Shown: piece after piece, positions 54,465 through 64,000 of the stretch
Numbering within the stretch: the stretch's first letter is position 1
How the letters are laid out: each line of letters starts with the position of its first letter
Notes under the pieces: model-generated
What the model was told of the DNA's origin: nothing
What the model saw: the letters and a program-made list of their open reading frames with translations, nothing else
Database searches by the model: none
Program-made: the position numbers and the translations under genes
Origin: Rhizomys pruinosus
Taxonomy: Eukaryota; Chordata; Mammalia; Rodentia; Spalacidae
DNA length: 64,000 nucleotides
Assembly (NCBI GenBank): GCA_009823505.1
Contig: VZQC01009936.1
Span: 667,427-731,426 of the forward strand
Direction: 5' to 3'

Positions 54465-54973
54465 CTAAATTCAGAGTTTTAAAAGGCACAATCTGACTAT
54501 ATCTCAGATCTGAAAAATTTTGGAAGGAGGATTAATTCACAAATAATATAGAACAGAGGATCTTTGAAAGCAGGGAAAGAAAAGCTTAGGAAGGAGCCAC
54601 GAGGGGGTCGTGGACAGCACTCCCTCGAGCCTTAGGTCCTGTCACGGACCTGTCTCCTTGGGAGTGTGGACTCGTACATACACTCTAGAATTTCGTTTGT
54701 CGATTCTGAGATTTTTATGGTGGTTAGAATGGCATTTCTTTTGTGTCCGGAGTGTTCTGTAACCATTAAAGGCCTTGTTTAGAATATCAAGAGAGATGCA
54801 GAAAGCTTAATGCTTTACACCGTTGTTTGTGGTGGACTCAGGCTGTGTCTTGATGTGGGAGGCTGTGTGCAGCCAGTTCTGTGTGTCAGCAGTTATTTGA
54901 AGTTTCCAATTGTTGCTGGTTGGTAGTAAGGTGAATAGGTTATACACGAAAATATTACGTTAAACACAGTTTA
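54465..54973. other. Intergenic, unassigned
   Basis: Low-copy looking sequence; no element seen. Confidence 0.4.
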
Positions 54974-55221
54974 GGGGGCTGGAGCGATGGCCTAGCGGTT
55001 AAGAGCGCCGACCGCTCTTGCAGAGGACCCGGGTTCGACCCCCAGCACCCACATGGCGGCCGAGAGCCGTCTGAAACTCCAATTCCAGGAGAACTCCAGT
55101 TCCAGGGGAGTCCGACGCCCTCTTCTGACCTCCGCGGCATTGCACGTCACGGGTGCACAGACTTGCATGCAAACAATACATTCATACACATACGGAAATA
55201 AAAAAAAAATTTAAAAAAAAA
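54974..55221 (+). mobile_element. B2 SINE, duplication-bearing form, CpG-rich and young
   Basis: Flanked by 'aaacacagttta' on both sides. It retains many CpGs ('gcggttaagagcgccgacc', 'catggcggccgagagccgt'), which decay quickly, so this copy inserted recently. Internal duplication present. Confidence 0.95.
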
Positions 55222-55437
55222 AACACAGTTTAATAATTATCCGTAAATGAGGCTGTTCCTCTGACATATGTATACACTCGTCATATGCTAAAATTGTGTA
55301 CTTATATTTTCCCACTGAGCTTCAGATAAACAAGATATATCTTATCACAAAAAGCAAATATGAGCCCAAAGAGAATTTCACACCGCCAAAATTGGCCTGT
55401 CATTTAGCCCCTTATCTTCACGAGGCACAAAACTTTA

Positions 55438-55612
55438 TTGTTTTTTAATTTTTATTGAGCACATTTCCTACAACATTTCTTCATCAAATTTAGACTCATT
55501 CCCCCATCCATGCCCACCCCTCATGTCCCCCTCCCCCCATCAGAGCTCACGGGTTCTGTCATACACAAGTCCTGTCTTGCATCTTTTTCTCAGTCTTTTA
55601 TGACCTACAAAA
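55438..55612 (-). mobile_element. L1 3' UTR end, reverse
   Basis: 'tttttaatttttattgagca', a C-rich tract and 'cagagctcacgggttctgtc' as in the other L1 ends. Confidence 0.6.
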
Positions 55613-56574
55613 CTTTATTATGTATATAGAGAGTGCAAGCCCATCTTGTCATTTCCAGCTTTAGTTTCTCCGGTGCTTAGTACCTTCTCATCCACTAGGG
55701 GGCACTCGTGGGAGCCAATAAATTGATTCCTACTTGAAAGTAATTTCCACTTTCGGTTTCCCTCCATTATCTGCCAGTTCCATTCAAAGTACTTGCACTG
55801 ACCGCTGCAACATTTTTTAATCACAGTTTTATGTCTTTCCTCATTATTTGCAGGCTCAGAAGTTGAAAATTCACCTGAATTATAACTTTAGAGTTAGGAT
55901 TTATTACCCTTTTGTAATCATTCATGAATGTGCACAGGGGAGCAAAGTTCTTTTTTTATTGCTTGACATGCACATTTCCAGTTAAGGCGAAATAAGATGA
56001 CCTTCTTCTAGCAGTCACCCTGTAAAAAGGACCCCCTGCTACCCTGCGCCATGGATTTGGCACTTTTGTATGTTTGTTGGTGACTTCGTTTGGAAGCCCC
56101 TCAGTAGTATGGTCAATAGTGTTACTATTGACCTAAAGGCAATGCTCTGTCATACAGAGAAGATAGTTGCTAGGTTAAGATTTTTCAGGCCCAAATTATT
56201 TTTGTTGACTATGCATATGTTAAATAAGATGTCTTTAAACAAGAAACATAAAATGAGATTGCTGATTGGTGACATAAAATGCTGATTGGTGACAAAAATG
56301 TTGTGACTCTTTTTTTGTATGTGATTATCTTATACTTGAAGTTCCTATGTTAGAAACATTGGATGGAGGGAGTAAATTTTATTAAATATATGCTATGCAG
56401 GCACTGTACTATGCTCTGATTACACAACTCTGAAACAAGGCCTTGGCCGGTAGAATGTTTTCATGATGGAGTAATGTGTGTGGGTAGTAGAAAAACAGGA
56501 GAAACAACACATAGAATGTGTATGTACATTTTAAAGACCTAATTATTTTTTGAAAATTGCACACATGTGTATAA
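55613..56574. other. Intergenic, unassigned, with CTCF candidate at 55692
   Basis: No gene; 'gctgattggtgacataaaat' is nearly duplicated at 56261-56300. Confidence 0.4.
55692..55705 (+). promoter_or_regulatory. Candidate CTCF site (forward)
   Basis: CCACTAGGGGGCAC is a perfect match to the CTCF core, in sequence with no obvious repeat identity. Confidence 0.6.
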
Positions 56575-57045
56575 GTGTATCTTGCTCACATTCAGCCCCC
56601 ACCTCCCCTCTTCCCTCTCCCAGGGCTCCCGTCATGTCTCGCTCTCAGCTCCATGTCCTCCTATGTGTATAACTGTATCTCGCTCACACTCAGCCCCCAC
56701 CTCCCCTCTCCTCTCCCAGGGCTCCCGTCACGTCTGGCTCACAGCTCCGTATGTGTATAACTGTATCTCGCTCATCCTCAGCCCCCACCTCCCCTCTCTC
56801 CTCTCCCAGGGCTCCCGTCATGTCTCGCTCGCAGCTCCATGCCCTCCTATGTGTATAACTGTATCTTGCTCACAATCAGCCTTCACCTCCCCTCTTCCCT
56901 CTCCCAGGGCAACCGTCACATCTCACTCGCAGCTCCATGCCCTCCTATGTGTATATCTGTATCTTGCTCATCCTCAGCCCCCACCTCCCCTCTCTTCTCT
57001 CCCAGGGCAACTGTCATGTCTCCCTTGCAGCTCCATGTCCTCCTA
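56575..57045 (-). repeat. Tandem array, about 5 units of roughly 98 bp, from L1 3' UTR
   Basis: The landmark 'cagcccccacctcccctct' occurs at about 56593, 56691, 56779, 56877 (variant) and 56975, giving periods of 98, 88, 98 and 98. Each unit ends with 'cagctccatgtcctcctatg'. The C-rich unit is the reverse of the L1 polypurine tract. Confidence 0.92.
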
Positions 57046-57724
57046 TTTATTTATTCATTTGTCTATTTTTTACCCACTGAGCCAAATGAATGCTGTCCAT
57101 ATGTGCACGGGTGTGGGATCATTCACAAGATCATGGACACCTGCCTGTGGCCACACACCTTAGAAAATGATTCTCTCTCTCTCTCCATAACATCCAACAA
57201 CTCCCAGCAGTTCCTCAGCTGAGGTGGGGACTCAGGGGCCCCTCCCCCTCTGTTATGGATTTTTAAAATTAAAAATATTTTCAAATTGCATACATGAGTA
57301 TTTACATAATTTCCAACTTCTCCCCTTCAGCTCCTCTGTGCTCCCTGACTCTCTCTCAAGTTCATGACCTCCTCTATAGCCCTGTACTTATTATTTTACA
57401 CATATATGTATGTACATATACATATACATGTATATTTATTGCTGTTCTTATGTACATGTGTTTAGGGCTGACCACTTGGGATTGGCTAACCCATCAGGAC
57501 TCTTGTCCCTGGAGAAGACTGAGTTTCCCCTCTCAGCAGCCGTCCATTGCCTGTGCCTCTTCATGTAGAGATGGAGGCCTTATGAAATTGGCGTGTTGAC
57601 TGCTGCTATCATTATGCAGGTCTTGTTTAGTCAAGGCCTAACATACTGTTGAGATTTCATGGGTGCAAGATCCCTGTCATGCATAGGAGACACTGTTCAG
57701 TAGTAAGCATCCTGGTCTTCTGGT
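57046..57724 (-). mobile_element. Lx-type L1 3' UTR, reverse
   Basis: Order of known 3' UTR phrases: 'cctcagctgaggtggggac', then 'gtgtttagggctgaccactt', then 'ctgagtttcccctctcagca', with an alternating TATACA stretch at about 57398-57432. Confidence 0.75.
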
Positions 57725-58378
57725 TCATACAATCTGTGGAATGTTCTCTGAGGTGTGAGGCTGAGTTGTAGAAGTACCAGTTGGGGCTGTGCATCCCATG
57801 GTCACTTACGATCTTTGTGGAATGTTCCGTGAGGTGTGGGGCTGAGTTGTAGACATACCAGTTGGGGCCAGGCACCCCATGGTCACTTACAATCTTCATG
57901 GAATGTTCTCTGAGGTGTGGGGGCTGAGTTGTAGATGTACCAGTTGGGGCTGAGCACCCCATGGTCATTTACAATCTTTGTGGAATGTTCTCTGAGGTGT
58001 GGGGGCTGAGTTGTAGATGTACCAGTTGGGGCTGGGCACCCCATGGTCATTTACAATGTTTGTGGAATGTTCCCTGAGGTGTGGGGCTGAGTTGTAGACA
58101 TGCCAGTTGGGGCTGGGCACCCCATGGTCATTTACAATGTTTGTGGAATGTTCCCTGAGGTGTGGGGCTGAGTTGTAGACATACCAGTTGGGACAGGGCA
58201 CCCCATGGTCATTCACAATCTTTGTGGAATGTTCTCTGAGGTGTGGGGGCTGAGTTGTAGATGTACCAGTGGGGCTGCTCACCCCATGGTCATTTACAAT
58301 CTTCGTGAAACGTTCTCTGAGGTGTGGGGGCTGAGTTGTAGATGTACCAGTGGGGATGCGCAACCCATGGTCACTTAT
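57725..58378 (-). repeat. Tandem array, 8 units of 81-82 bp, from L1 3' UTR
   Basis: The landmark 'ccatggtca' recurs at about 57796, 57878, 57960, 58041, 58122, 58203, 58284 and 58366. Each unit has 'ctgagttgtagatgtacca' and 'gttggggctgggcacccca'. The long minus-strand frames through it are a by-product of the repeat, not genes. Confidence 0.95.
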
Positions 58379-58823
58379 TGTGGGAAGATCCAGTTTGAAT
58401 TAGGGGCTAGTTTTCAGCTAGCATCCCTCAGTGCACAACGTGGAAATCATGCGGTTCCTCTGACCCCGCCCCACACTAGGCAAGGCAGCAGCATATGGGG
58501 GACTGAGACTGGGGCCTGAGATTAGCTGTAAGAGATGACGTCATTTTGCTTATAAAAGTGACTCACAGCATGCAATAAGGTGAATTCTCCATTACCATCA
58601 TCACACAGAATTTCCAGATCCGTTATTTTATGGGTTTAGAAGCAGGCCTGGGTTTCAAGTGTCGGAGGAGGTTAGTGGGATGGATAGGGATCAGTCGCAT
58701 CACTAACCTGGTAAGCTAGCCTGGGGGTGGACAGAGACTAATCATGTCACCACAGGCGGTCACTGCTTCCCTTCCCTTACAGGATGGCGCTGTTCCTGCT
58801 TGTAGCAAGAGAAGACTCCTATA
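58379..58823 (+). mobile_element. Solo LTR (ERVK-like) inserted in L1 3' UTR
   Basis: About 445 bases interrupt the L1 text between 'cacttat' (58372-58378) and 'acttac' (58824-58829), consistent with a 6-bp target duplication. It starts TGTGGGAAGATCC; inside are a perfect CRE TGACGTCA (58536), TATAAAAG (58551) and 'gcaataagg' soon after, in LTR order. The right end is not a clean CA, so the exact boundary is tentative. Confidence 0.6.
58536..58558 (+). promoter_or_regulatory. CRE plus TATA box of the solo LTR
   Basis: Palindromic TGACGTCA and, eight bases on, TATAAAAG: a compact core promoter in the plus orientation. Confidence 0.6.
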
Positions 58824-58980
58824 ACTTACTTTCTGCATTTTGACCAATTATGGATCTGTGTAGCTACTTCTGTCTGCTGTAAGAAAATGCTTCTTTGATA
58901 AAGATTGAGAGCTACACTTTTCTGTGGGTAGAAAGATAAGTATTTGGAATATAGTTAGACATTGTGTTTCCAAGCTAAGA
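58824..58980 (-). mobile_element. L1 3' UTR, reverse, continuation after the LTR
   Basis: 'tttctgcattttgaccaatt' and 'atgcttctttgataaagatt' resume the 3' UTR text broken at 58378. Confidence 0.7.
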
Positions 58981-59159
58981 TGGCAGGGAGTGACTGACCT
59001 GCCAAGACTGAAGGGGTGTGCAGACTCAGGATGGGAAAGGGTCCCCTCGACCTGAGGAAGTCCAAGAGCTGAGATGGCGTGGTGGGAGGCACTCAGAGGT
59101 GGAGCTCTGGGCTGCAAGTCTTGGGTGGAGAAGGAACATAAAAAAAAGTTACATCTCAC

Positions 59160-59307
59160 CAGGTGTGGTGGTACACAGCTTTAATCCCAGCACCCGGGAG
59201 GCAGAGGCAGGATCTCTGTGAGTTCAAGGCCAGCCTGGTCTACACAGTGAGTTCCAGGATAGCTGGGGCTACAGGGAGACCCTGTCTCAAAAAGACAAAA
59301 AAAGTTA
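59160..59307 (+). mobile_element. B1 SINE
   Basis: 'caggtgtggtggtacacagc' to 'gagaccctgtctcaaaaaga'. Confidence 0.9.
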
Positions 59308-59735
59308 AATCTCCATAGACTAGATTGTCTAAATGACATATGAAAAGTATGGATACTTGACATCGTATCCACAAGATTATAGACATTCTTACCTAATGGG
59401 AATATGGTCTTGTGAATAGGAATTGGTTAATAAGAAATGAAAGTCTTTACTCTTGTTTGACAACCATAACTAGATGGAAAGACCTTATTGCTGAAGACAC
59501 CATGCAGAGAACTCAATGCTGAGCTAAGAAACACTGCCTGCTGCTAGCATTCATAGTGCAGAAGTGCTATGCAAGCTGTGGGGGAGAAAAGACCTCAGTG
59601 GTCTGGTGCCCAGCCTGGATCTCTAAGATCTTTCCCAGTCAGTTCTGAAATCTCAGCTCAAAAGTTGTACCCACAAACAAGAGGCAAACATTCAACAAGG
59701 ATGCAGTCACTTACCCATACCAAGAAACACAAGTC
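59308..59735. other. Intergenic, probable L1 5' sequence
   Basis: It may be the 5' UTR of the L1 that follows; no specific match. Confidence 0.35.
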
Positions 59736-60248
59736 CAGATGCCAGGGGAGAAAAAAAAAAACAGAAACACCATTAATAACCAAGAGGATATGGTTACTAC
59801 AGAAATTACCAACCTGGTTGTAATGTTTCCTGAGAATGACAATCAAGTGGATGCACAAGGCAATGATTTCAAAATAGAAATTATAAATGTGCTGAAGGAA
59901 CTCAAAGAGGAGACAGATAAAAAACTGAAACACAAACAGTTGAATGAAGTAACTTCAATATGTTAAAAAATAAAGCTAGAATTTGATAAAGAGAATCTGT
60001 GAAATAAAACCAATCTGAAATAAAATGAAATTTAAAAAGCCAGGAACTCAAAAGGCTTACAGGAAAGAAGCAAAGAGGAAAGAGGGAAATGGAGCAGGGA
60101 ATATCAGATCTTGAAGACAAGCTTGGGAAAGGCGGCAAGACAAAGAAAGGACAAATCTAGAATTTGTGGAGTGATGTGCAAGACACTGCAAAAAGACCAA
60201 ACCTATGAGTCATAGGCACAGAAGAAGAAGAAGCCAAGTCAAAGGCAC
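59736..60248 (+). mobile_element. L1 ORF1 N-terminal/coiled-coil fragment
   Basis: A Glu/Lys-rich frame (59739-59966, including VLKELKEETDKKLKHK) continues in broken frames to about 60248 with the typical 'aaagaccaaacctatgagtc' ORF1 text. Confidence 0.65.
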
Positions 60249-60640
60249 AGAAAATATTCTTTTATGTATGAGTGTTTTAAATTGAGCTTTGTACATTTCA
60301 TAGAAGCTATTAATCGAATTTAGATCCCCCTCCCCATCTATCACCCCCCTACCACTGGACCGCACCACTCCACCACACATGTTCAGTCCTATCCAGGTGA
60401 GCATTTGTATCCAGATGTCCTTCAGAGCGAGATGTCCTTCAGAGCGAACTCATCCACTAGAGTCTGGTTAGCCTACCTAGTGATCATAAGGTCTACTCTT
60501 CTTCACTCAGCAGTAATCAGTTTCCAATAGTTCCAAGACTAGGGCTGACCTACCACCTGTTTCCCCCTACACTGTAGGCCCTGATCTCATTGAGTTGGCA
60601 TGAGTCCTATTTCATAGGGCACCCATACTGTAGTCATTAA
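60249..60640 (-). mobile_element. L1 3' UTR end, reverse
   Basis: 'gagctttgtacatttcatag' and 'agatccccctccccatctat' start it; 'agatgtccttcagagcga' is tandemly duplicated at about 60414-60448. It splits the forward L1. Confidence 0.6.
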
Positions 60641-61485
60641 ATCCAACAACTGAGAAATGGGACCACATGAACCTTAAAGGCTTCTATACATCCAGGGACA
60701 CCATCATTCAAATTAAGCGGCAACCTGCAGAATGGGAAAGTCTCTGTCAGCTATACCTCTGACAAATCTATGCTCATTTTTCTACATTGCCCTTATCCAG
60801 TTTGACCAGCACCATTTGTTGAACATGATGTTTTCTCTCCAGTGTGCATTTTTTACTCTTTTTGTCAAAAAACCACATGGTTGTACATGTGTGGGTTTAA
60901 ATCTGGGTCCTCAATTCTATTCCACTGATCAATGTGTTTATTTTTTATGCCAGTACCATGGATTAGTATATAAAATATACAAAGAACTAAAAAAACTAAA
61001 GACCAACCACCCCCAACAACCCAATTAAAATGCAGGGCAAGAAGCTAAACACAGAGTTCTCTAAGGATGAAAAACAAATACCTGAAAAATACTTTTTAAA
61101 ATGTTCAACCTCTTTAGTCATCTGGGACATGCAGATTGAAACCACACTGAGATTTCATCTTACCCCACTTAGAATTGCTACGATCCCCCAAACAAACAAG
61201 GACAAATGCTGTTGAGGATGTAGAGAAAAAGGACTCTCTGTCACTATTGGTGGCAGTGCAAACTGGCCATCTAGTAGGTGGCCCATGCCCTCTCGAATGG
61301 CCTCACACTCATGTGTATAAGGGTGGAACTAACATACTCAGGAGGTCATTAATAACAAAAAGGGGGGGCATGAAGTTGTGAGGGAGACAGGGTAGAGGGC
61401 ATGGAGTGGGAGGGAGGCAGTGGAAGGAAAGGATCAACACATCTTATATAAATGCATGAATTTTCAAAGAATAAAAAACATTTTC
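60641..61485 (+). mobile_element. L1 ORF2 patchwork with inverted middle, then 3' end
   Basis: 60650-60775 is forward ORF2 ('gaaatgggaccacatgaacc'), 60780-60962 is reverse ORF2 ('gaccagcaccatttgttgaa', 'tctattccactgatcaatg'), and 60963-61320 is forward ORF2 C-terminus ('aaatgctgttgaggatgtag') followed by a G-rich 3' UTR to 61485. Confidence 0.7.
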
Positions 61486-61689
61486 CAAATTTTCTTAATG
61501 GTTGCATTTAAAAAACATCAACAAAGTCTTCTTAGGTGTCCAGGTTGCATTGTAGATGTGTCGTTTAGGCAGAGCAATTAAGATAGAACAAGCAGGCAAG
61601 AGGACATAAATTAACCTTTTAACTCTCATTAAGGAAGTTCCCTCTTACAACAGGAGGCCAGGCACTCAAAAGGGCATGAACGACCAATC

Positions 61690-62065
61690 CGTGATGATTA
61701 GGAGTCTACAGAGTGTTGTTCCATGGACAGGTCGCCTATATTCAGCTTCACCCACCAAGAGCTCAGGAAATATGGCAGAAAAGGGGGCGGAAAGATTGTA
61801 AGAGCCAGGGAGACCATGCAATGCCAAATGGAAGTGAATCCTACAAGCTCCTGGGACTCTGTTCTTATGAACCTATAGCATTAGTGTCAGCATGCCCAAG
61901 ACCCATACAAGTTCAATCAGATGAAAACAGCACAGAATTGCAGAAATGGAGGGCAGAACCCAGTCTTATCTGACAAAATATTAGCAGCTGATTTTGCATG
62001 CCTTCTTTAGGAGAGGTACTCCAGATAGGCTGACTAGAGCTCAGAGGATGAACTGGCACTGAGGA
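61690..62065 (+). mobile_element. Lx-type L1 3' UTR, forward
   Basis: 'aaaagggggcggaaagattg' with 'taagagccagggagaccatg' and 'catgcccaagacccatacaa' match the 3' UTR seen reversed elsewhere in the window. Confidence 0.7.
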
Positions 62066-62084
62066 ATGTCCAGGGAGAGTGTGC

Positions 62085-62485
62085 TGGATAGCTTTAGTGT
62101 CAACTTGACACACCTGGGTTGAGGGAGCCTCAATTGGGGAATTGGCTCCATTGGATTGGCCTGTGGCCACATCTGTGGGGTATTGTCTTGATGGTCAAGC
62201 AGTGTGGGAGGGCCTGGCCCACAATGAGTGGTGCCACCCTGGGCAGGTTGTTGTGTACAGTATAAGAGGGCAGGCTGAGCATGGGCCAGGGAAGCAAGCC
62301 AGTGAACAGCATTCCTCCATGGCCTGTGCTTTAGCTCCTGCCTCCAGGTTCCTACCCTGAGTTCCTGTCTTGGGCTCCCTTGGTAATGAACTGACCCAGG
62401 AGATGTAAGCTGAATAAACCCTTTCCTCCCCAAGTCGGTTTTTGTCAGAGTGTTTTGTCACAGCAATGGAAGACAAACCAGAACA
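62085..62485 (+). mobile_element. LTR-like rodent repeat, full-length looking
   Basis: Opens 'tgctggatagctttagtgtc' with 'aacttgacacacctgggt' and closes 'aataaaccctttcctcccca' plus 'tcacagcaatggaagacaaa', with an AATAAA at about 62413. A very common rodent repeat; I am unsure of the family name (MaLR-like). The frames inside are not genes. Confidence 0.6.
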
Positions 62486-62587
62486 GAGAGTAATTTGGCA
62501 CAATAGGCCCCAACACAAATGACAGAATATTTGAACCTGTGGAGGGGCCTATGTGTGTAGAAAGGCAATCAAGACTGATTGAAAATT

Positions 62588-62872
62588 TTTCTTTTTTTTT
62601 AAGCCAATGTTTTATTAAAGCTCTGTGCATTTCATACAAATCAAATCTAGACCTGTGCCCCCCTCTCTGCCCCAGCACCCTACAAGAGCTCATGCATTCT
62701 TCCAAACATGTTTTTCATCTTTTTCTCAGTCTCTCTCAAAATTCTCTATGCAGAAGTTTACTGTTTCGAGCAGAAGTTCACTGTTTCAGTCAGTTCTTTG
62801 ATACAGACTTTTCTGTTGTTGTTGTTGTTGTTTGTTATTCCTTCCAATATCCCTCACTCCAAAATATGAACA
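62588..62872 (-). mobile_element. L1 3' UTR end, reverse
   Basis: T-run, 'gctctgtgcatttcatacaa', a C-rich tract and 'caagagctcatgcattcttc'; also an internal tandem 'cgagcagaagttcactgttt'. Confidence 0.6.
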
Positions 62873-63109
62873 TATGCATGCCACATATATCATAGGTTTT
62901 AGCATCTTCAGCTTATGATTTTTAAAAAATGTATCATGCTAAAAGATGTCGTGTTTGAAGCCTCTTCCTTGGCAAGCTCAAGCCATCATCAGTTCTGCCC
63001 TTGTGCTCCACACTGGAGTTTTCCCTTCCCGTGGTCACCAAATGAGGTCCAGTAAGCAGTGCATCCTGTCTGGATCCTCCTGTACTGGTCTCTGTGATAC
63101 AGCCTGGGT

Positions 63110-63330
63110 AGTCCAACAATGGCAGTCTATACTCTGAAGAAGTGGAAACCCCAGTGGTAGCTCAGTCTACAAGTTGGATGTCTCAGCAGTCCCCATCTAG
63201 CACTGAAGGTTTGGAGGATTCTTGGAGAGACATGAGTCCTCAGTCCATATTGGAAGGTTGAAAAGCTGTGTTTCATGTCTTTGAAGGATGGCAAAAGCAG
63301 TGGCAGCCACAGGGGAGCTGCACTTGCCAG
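63110..63330 (+). repeat. Unclassified interspersed repeat (copy 2 of 2)
   Basis: Shares text with 37595-37920 ('tggaggattcttggagaga', 'gcagtggcagccacagg'). Confidence 0.5.
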
Positions 63331-63950
63331 TAAGACAGCCAAAACAACTGTGCTCTTTTGTCTTTTTACTAAGATCTCAAATTTTATACCTGAAGTACAA
63401 TTTCTCAGGCCTTACTGATTATATATTTCTGGTTATACTTTCCTTCTGGATGTTTAAGGTCACACAGTTAGCCCAGATTAACCAAGGTTTTTGTTTTCTC
63501 AAGGTCAGTTGAGGATCTTGTCCTCAAGGGTCATTCAGAGTTTTTTTTGGGGGGTGAGCCCCTGGTTCCTTTTGGCTTTTCAATCACCAGTTCCATCCAC
63601 TCAAGGACAAAGTTAGGTCTTTCTAGACCAGGCTTTCCTTTTTGAAGTATAAGCAGACTTTCCTCTTTATTGACTGGACACTGGCTGAAGTCCCATTAGT
63701 GGATCTCCAAGACCTCCCTGCACAGGAAGACTGGTGACTCGCATTTGCAGGACATTTCAAGAGATGCCCCCATACGTAGTCTCCTGGGACTTAGTTGACC
63801 TCTGAGGGCAAGGAACAAAGTTATTGCTTAAGACCCTCGGCCAAATTGGTAAGGACATTAAGTATGGTTATTAAGCATCCAGAAAGGCTAAGATACACCA
63901 GCCTGATACTTTTAACTACTTTATAATATTTTTTTTAAATGCATGGATTG
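63331..63950. other. Intergenic, unassigned
   Basis: No gene or element recognised. Confidence 0.4.
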
Positions 63951-63951
63951 G

Positions 63952-64000
63952 GACTGGAGAGATGGCCTAGCGGTTAAGAGCACCGATGCTCTTGCAGAGG
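63952..64000 (+). mobile_element. B2 SINE head, cut by the window edge
   Basis: 'ggactggagagatggcctag' then 'cggttaagagcaccgatgct', the young B2 head. Confidence 0.88.

Noticed and set aside
54580..54610. CTCF-like 'ccacgagggggtcg'
   Set aside because: Two mismatches to the core, including the essential GGC; not called.
56567..57222. 198-residue Pro/Ser/Cys-rich plus-strand frame
   Set aside because: It runs through the 98-bp tandem array and L1 3' UTR; low complexity.
57657..58519. Long repetitive minus- and plus-strand frames resembling a repeat protein
   Set aside because: The 82-bp tandem unit from an L1 3' UTR creates them; the period is not a multiple of three, so the frame shifts from unit to unit over three units, and nothing indicates translation.
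62041..62518. 130- and 107-residue minus-strand frames
   Set aside because: They lie antisense in a common LTR-like repeat.

Overview
This window is nuclear DNA of a muroid rodent, most likely a cricetid (hamster, vole or deer-mouse group). The evidence is its mix of B1, B2/B3, B4 and ID SINEs, rodent L1/Lx elements, MaLR LTRs and rodent ERVs, together with a gene order that matches human 9p21 (mouse chromosome 4): Mob3b followed by Eqtn on the same strand. The B2 copies belong to a form with the head 'gatggcctagcggttaag' and, in several copies, a small internal duplication. This looks hamster-like, but the exact species cannot be fixed by reading alone.

Only two protein-coding genes are supported. 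The last coding exon of Mob3b, which carries just nine codons and the stop, lies at 17269-17298 behind a very strong splice acceptor. Bases 1-17268 are therefore the last Mob3b intron, and a 3' UTR follows to about 18065. Equatorin (Eqtn), an acrosomal membrane protein of sperm, lies at 40458-49206 (+). Seven exons join cleanly with canonical splice sites: signal peptide, acidic luminal region, conserved PNVPEFWTMLAKAING block, one transmembrane helix, a poly-lysine juxtamembrane stretch and a Met-Gln-rich tail. An additional exon 4 is recognisable by homology but has no convincing donor. A poly(A) signal follows at 49303.

Everything else is intronic or intergenic and repeat-dense. 1-1387 is a reverse MaLR element (internal part plus LTR). 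22.7-25.5 kb holds two same-strand L1 pieces in permuted order. 29.0-29.35 kb is a reverse ERVK-type LTR with its primer-binding site. 29.7-33.5 kb is a reverse L1 ORF2 containing a near-perfect internal duplication. 36.2-37.3, 51.5-52.3 and 56.6-59.0 kb are reverse L1/Lx 3' UTRs; the last has spawned two different tandem arrays and carries a solo LTR. 50.7-51.3 kb is a broken class I ERV pol fragment. 59.7-62.1 kb is an L1 patchwork with an inverted piece.

The regulatory signals most worth attention are three perfect matches to the CTCF core motif: + at 26509, - at 51439 and + at 55692. The first two are convergent and bracket Eqtn. There is also a CRE-like site about 95 bp upstream of the Eqtn start codon. 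I found no CRISPR, operon, rRNA or bacterial feature and no clearly novel gene system; the interest lies in rapid evolution of the Eqtn tail, repeat-driven rearrangements and possible insulator architecture.
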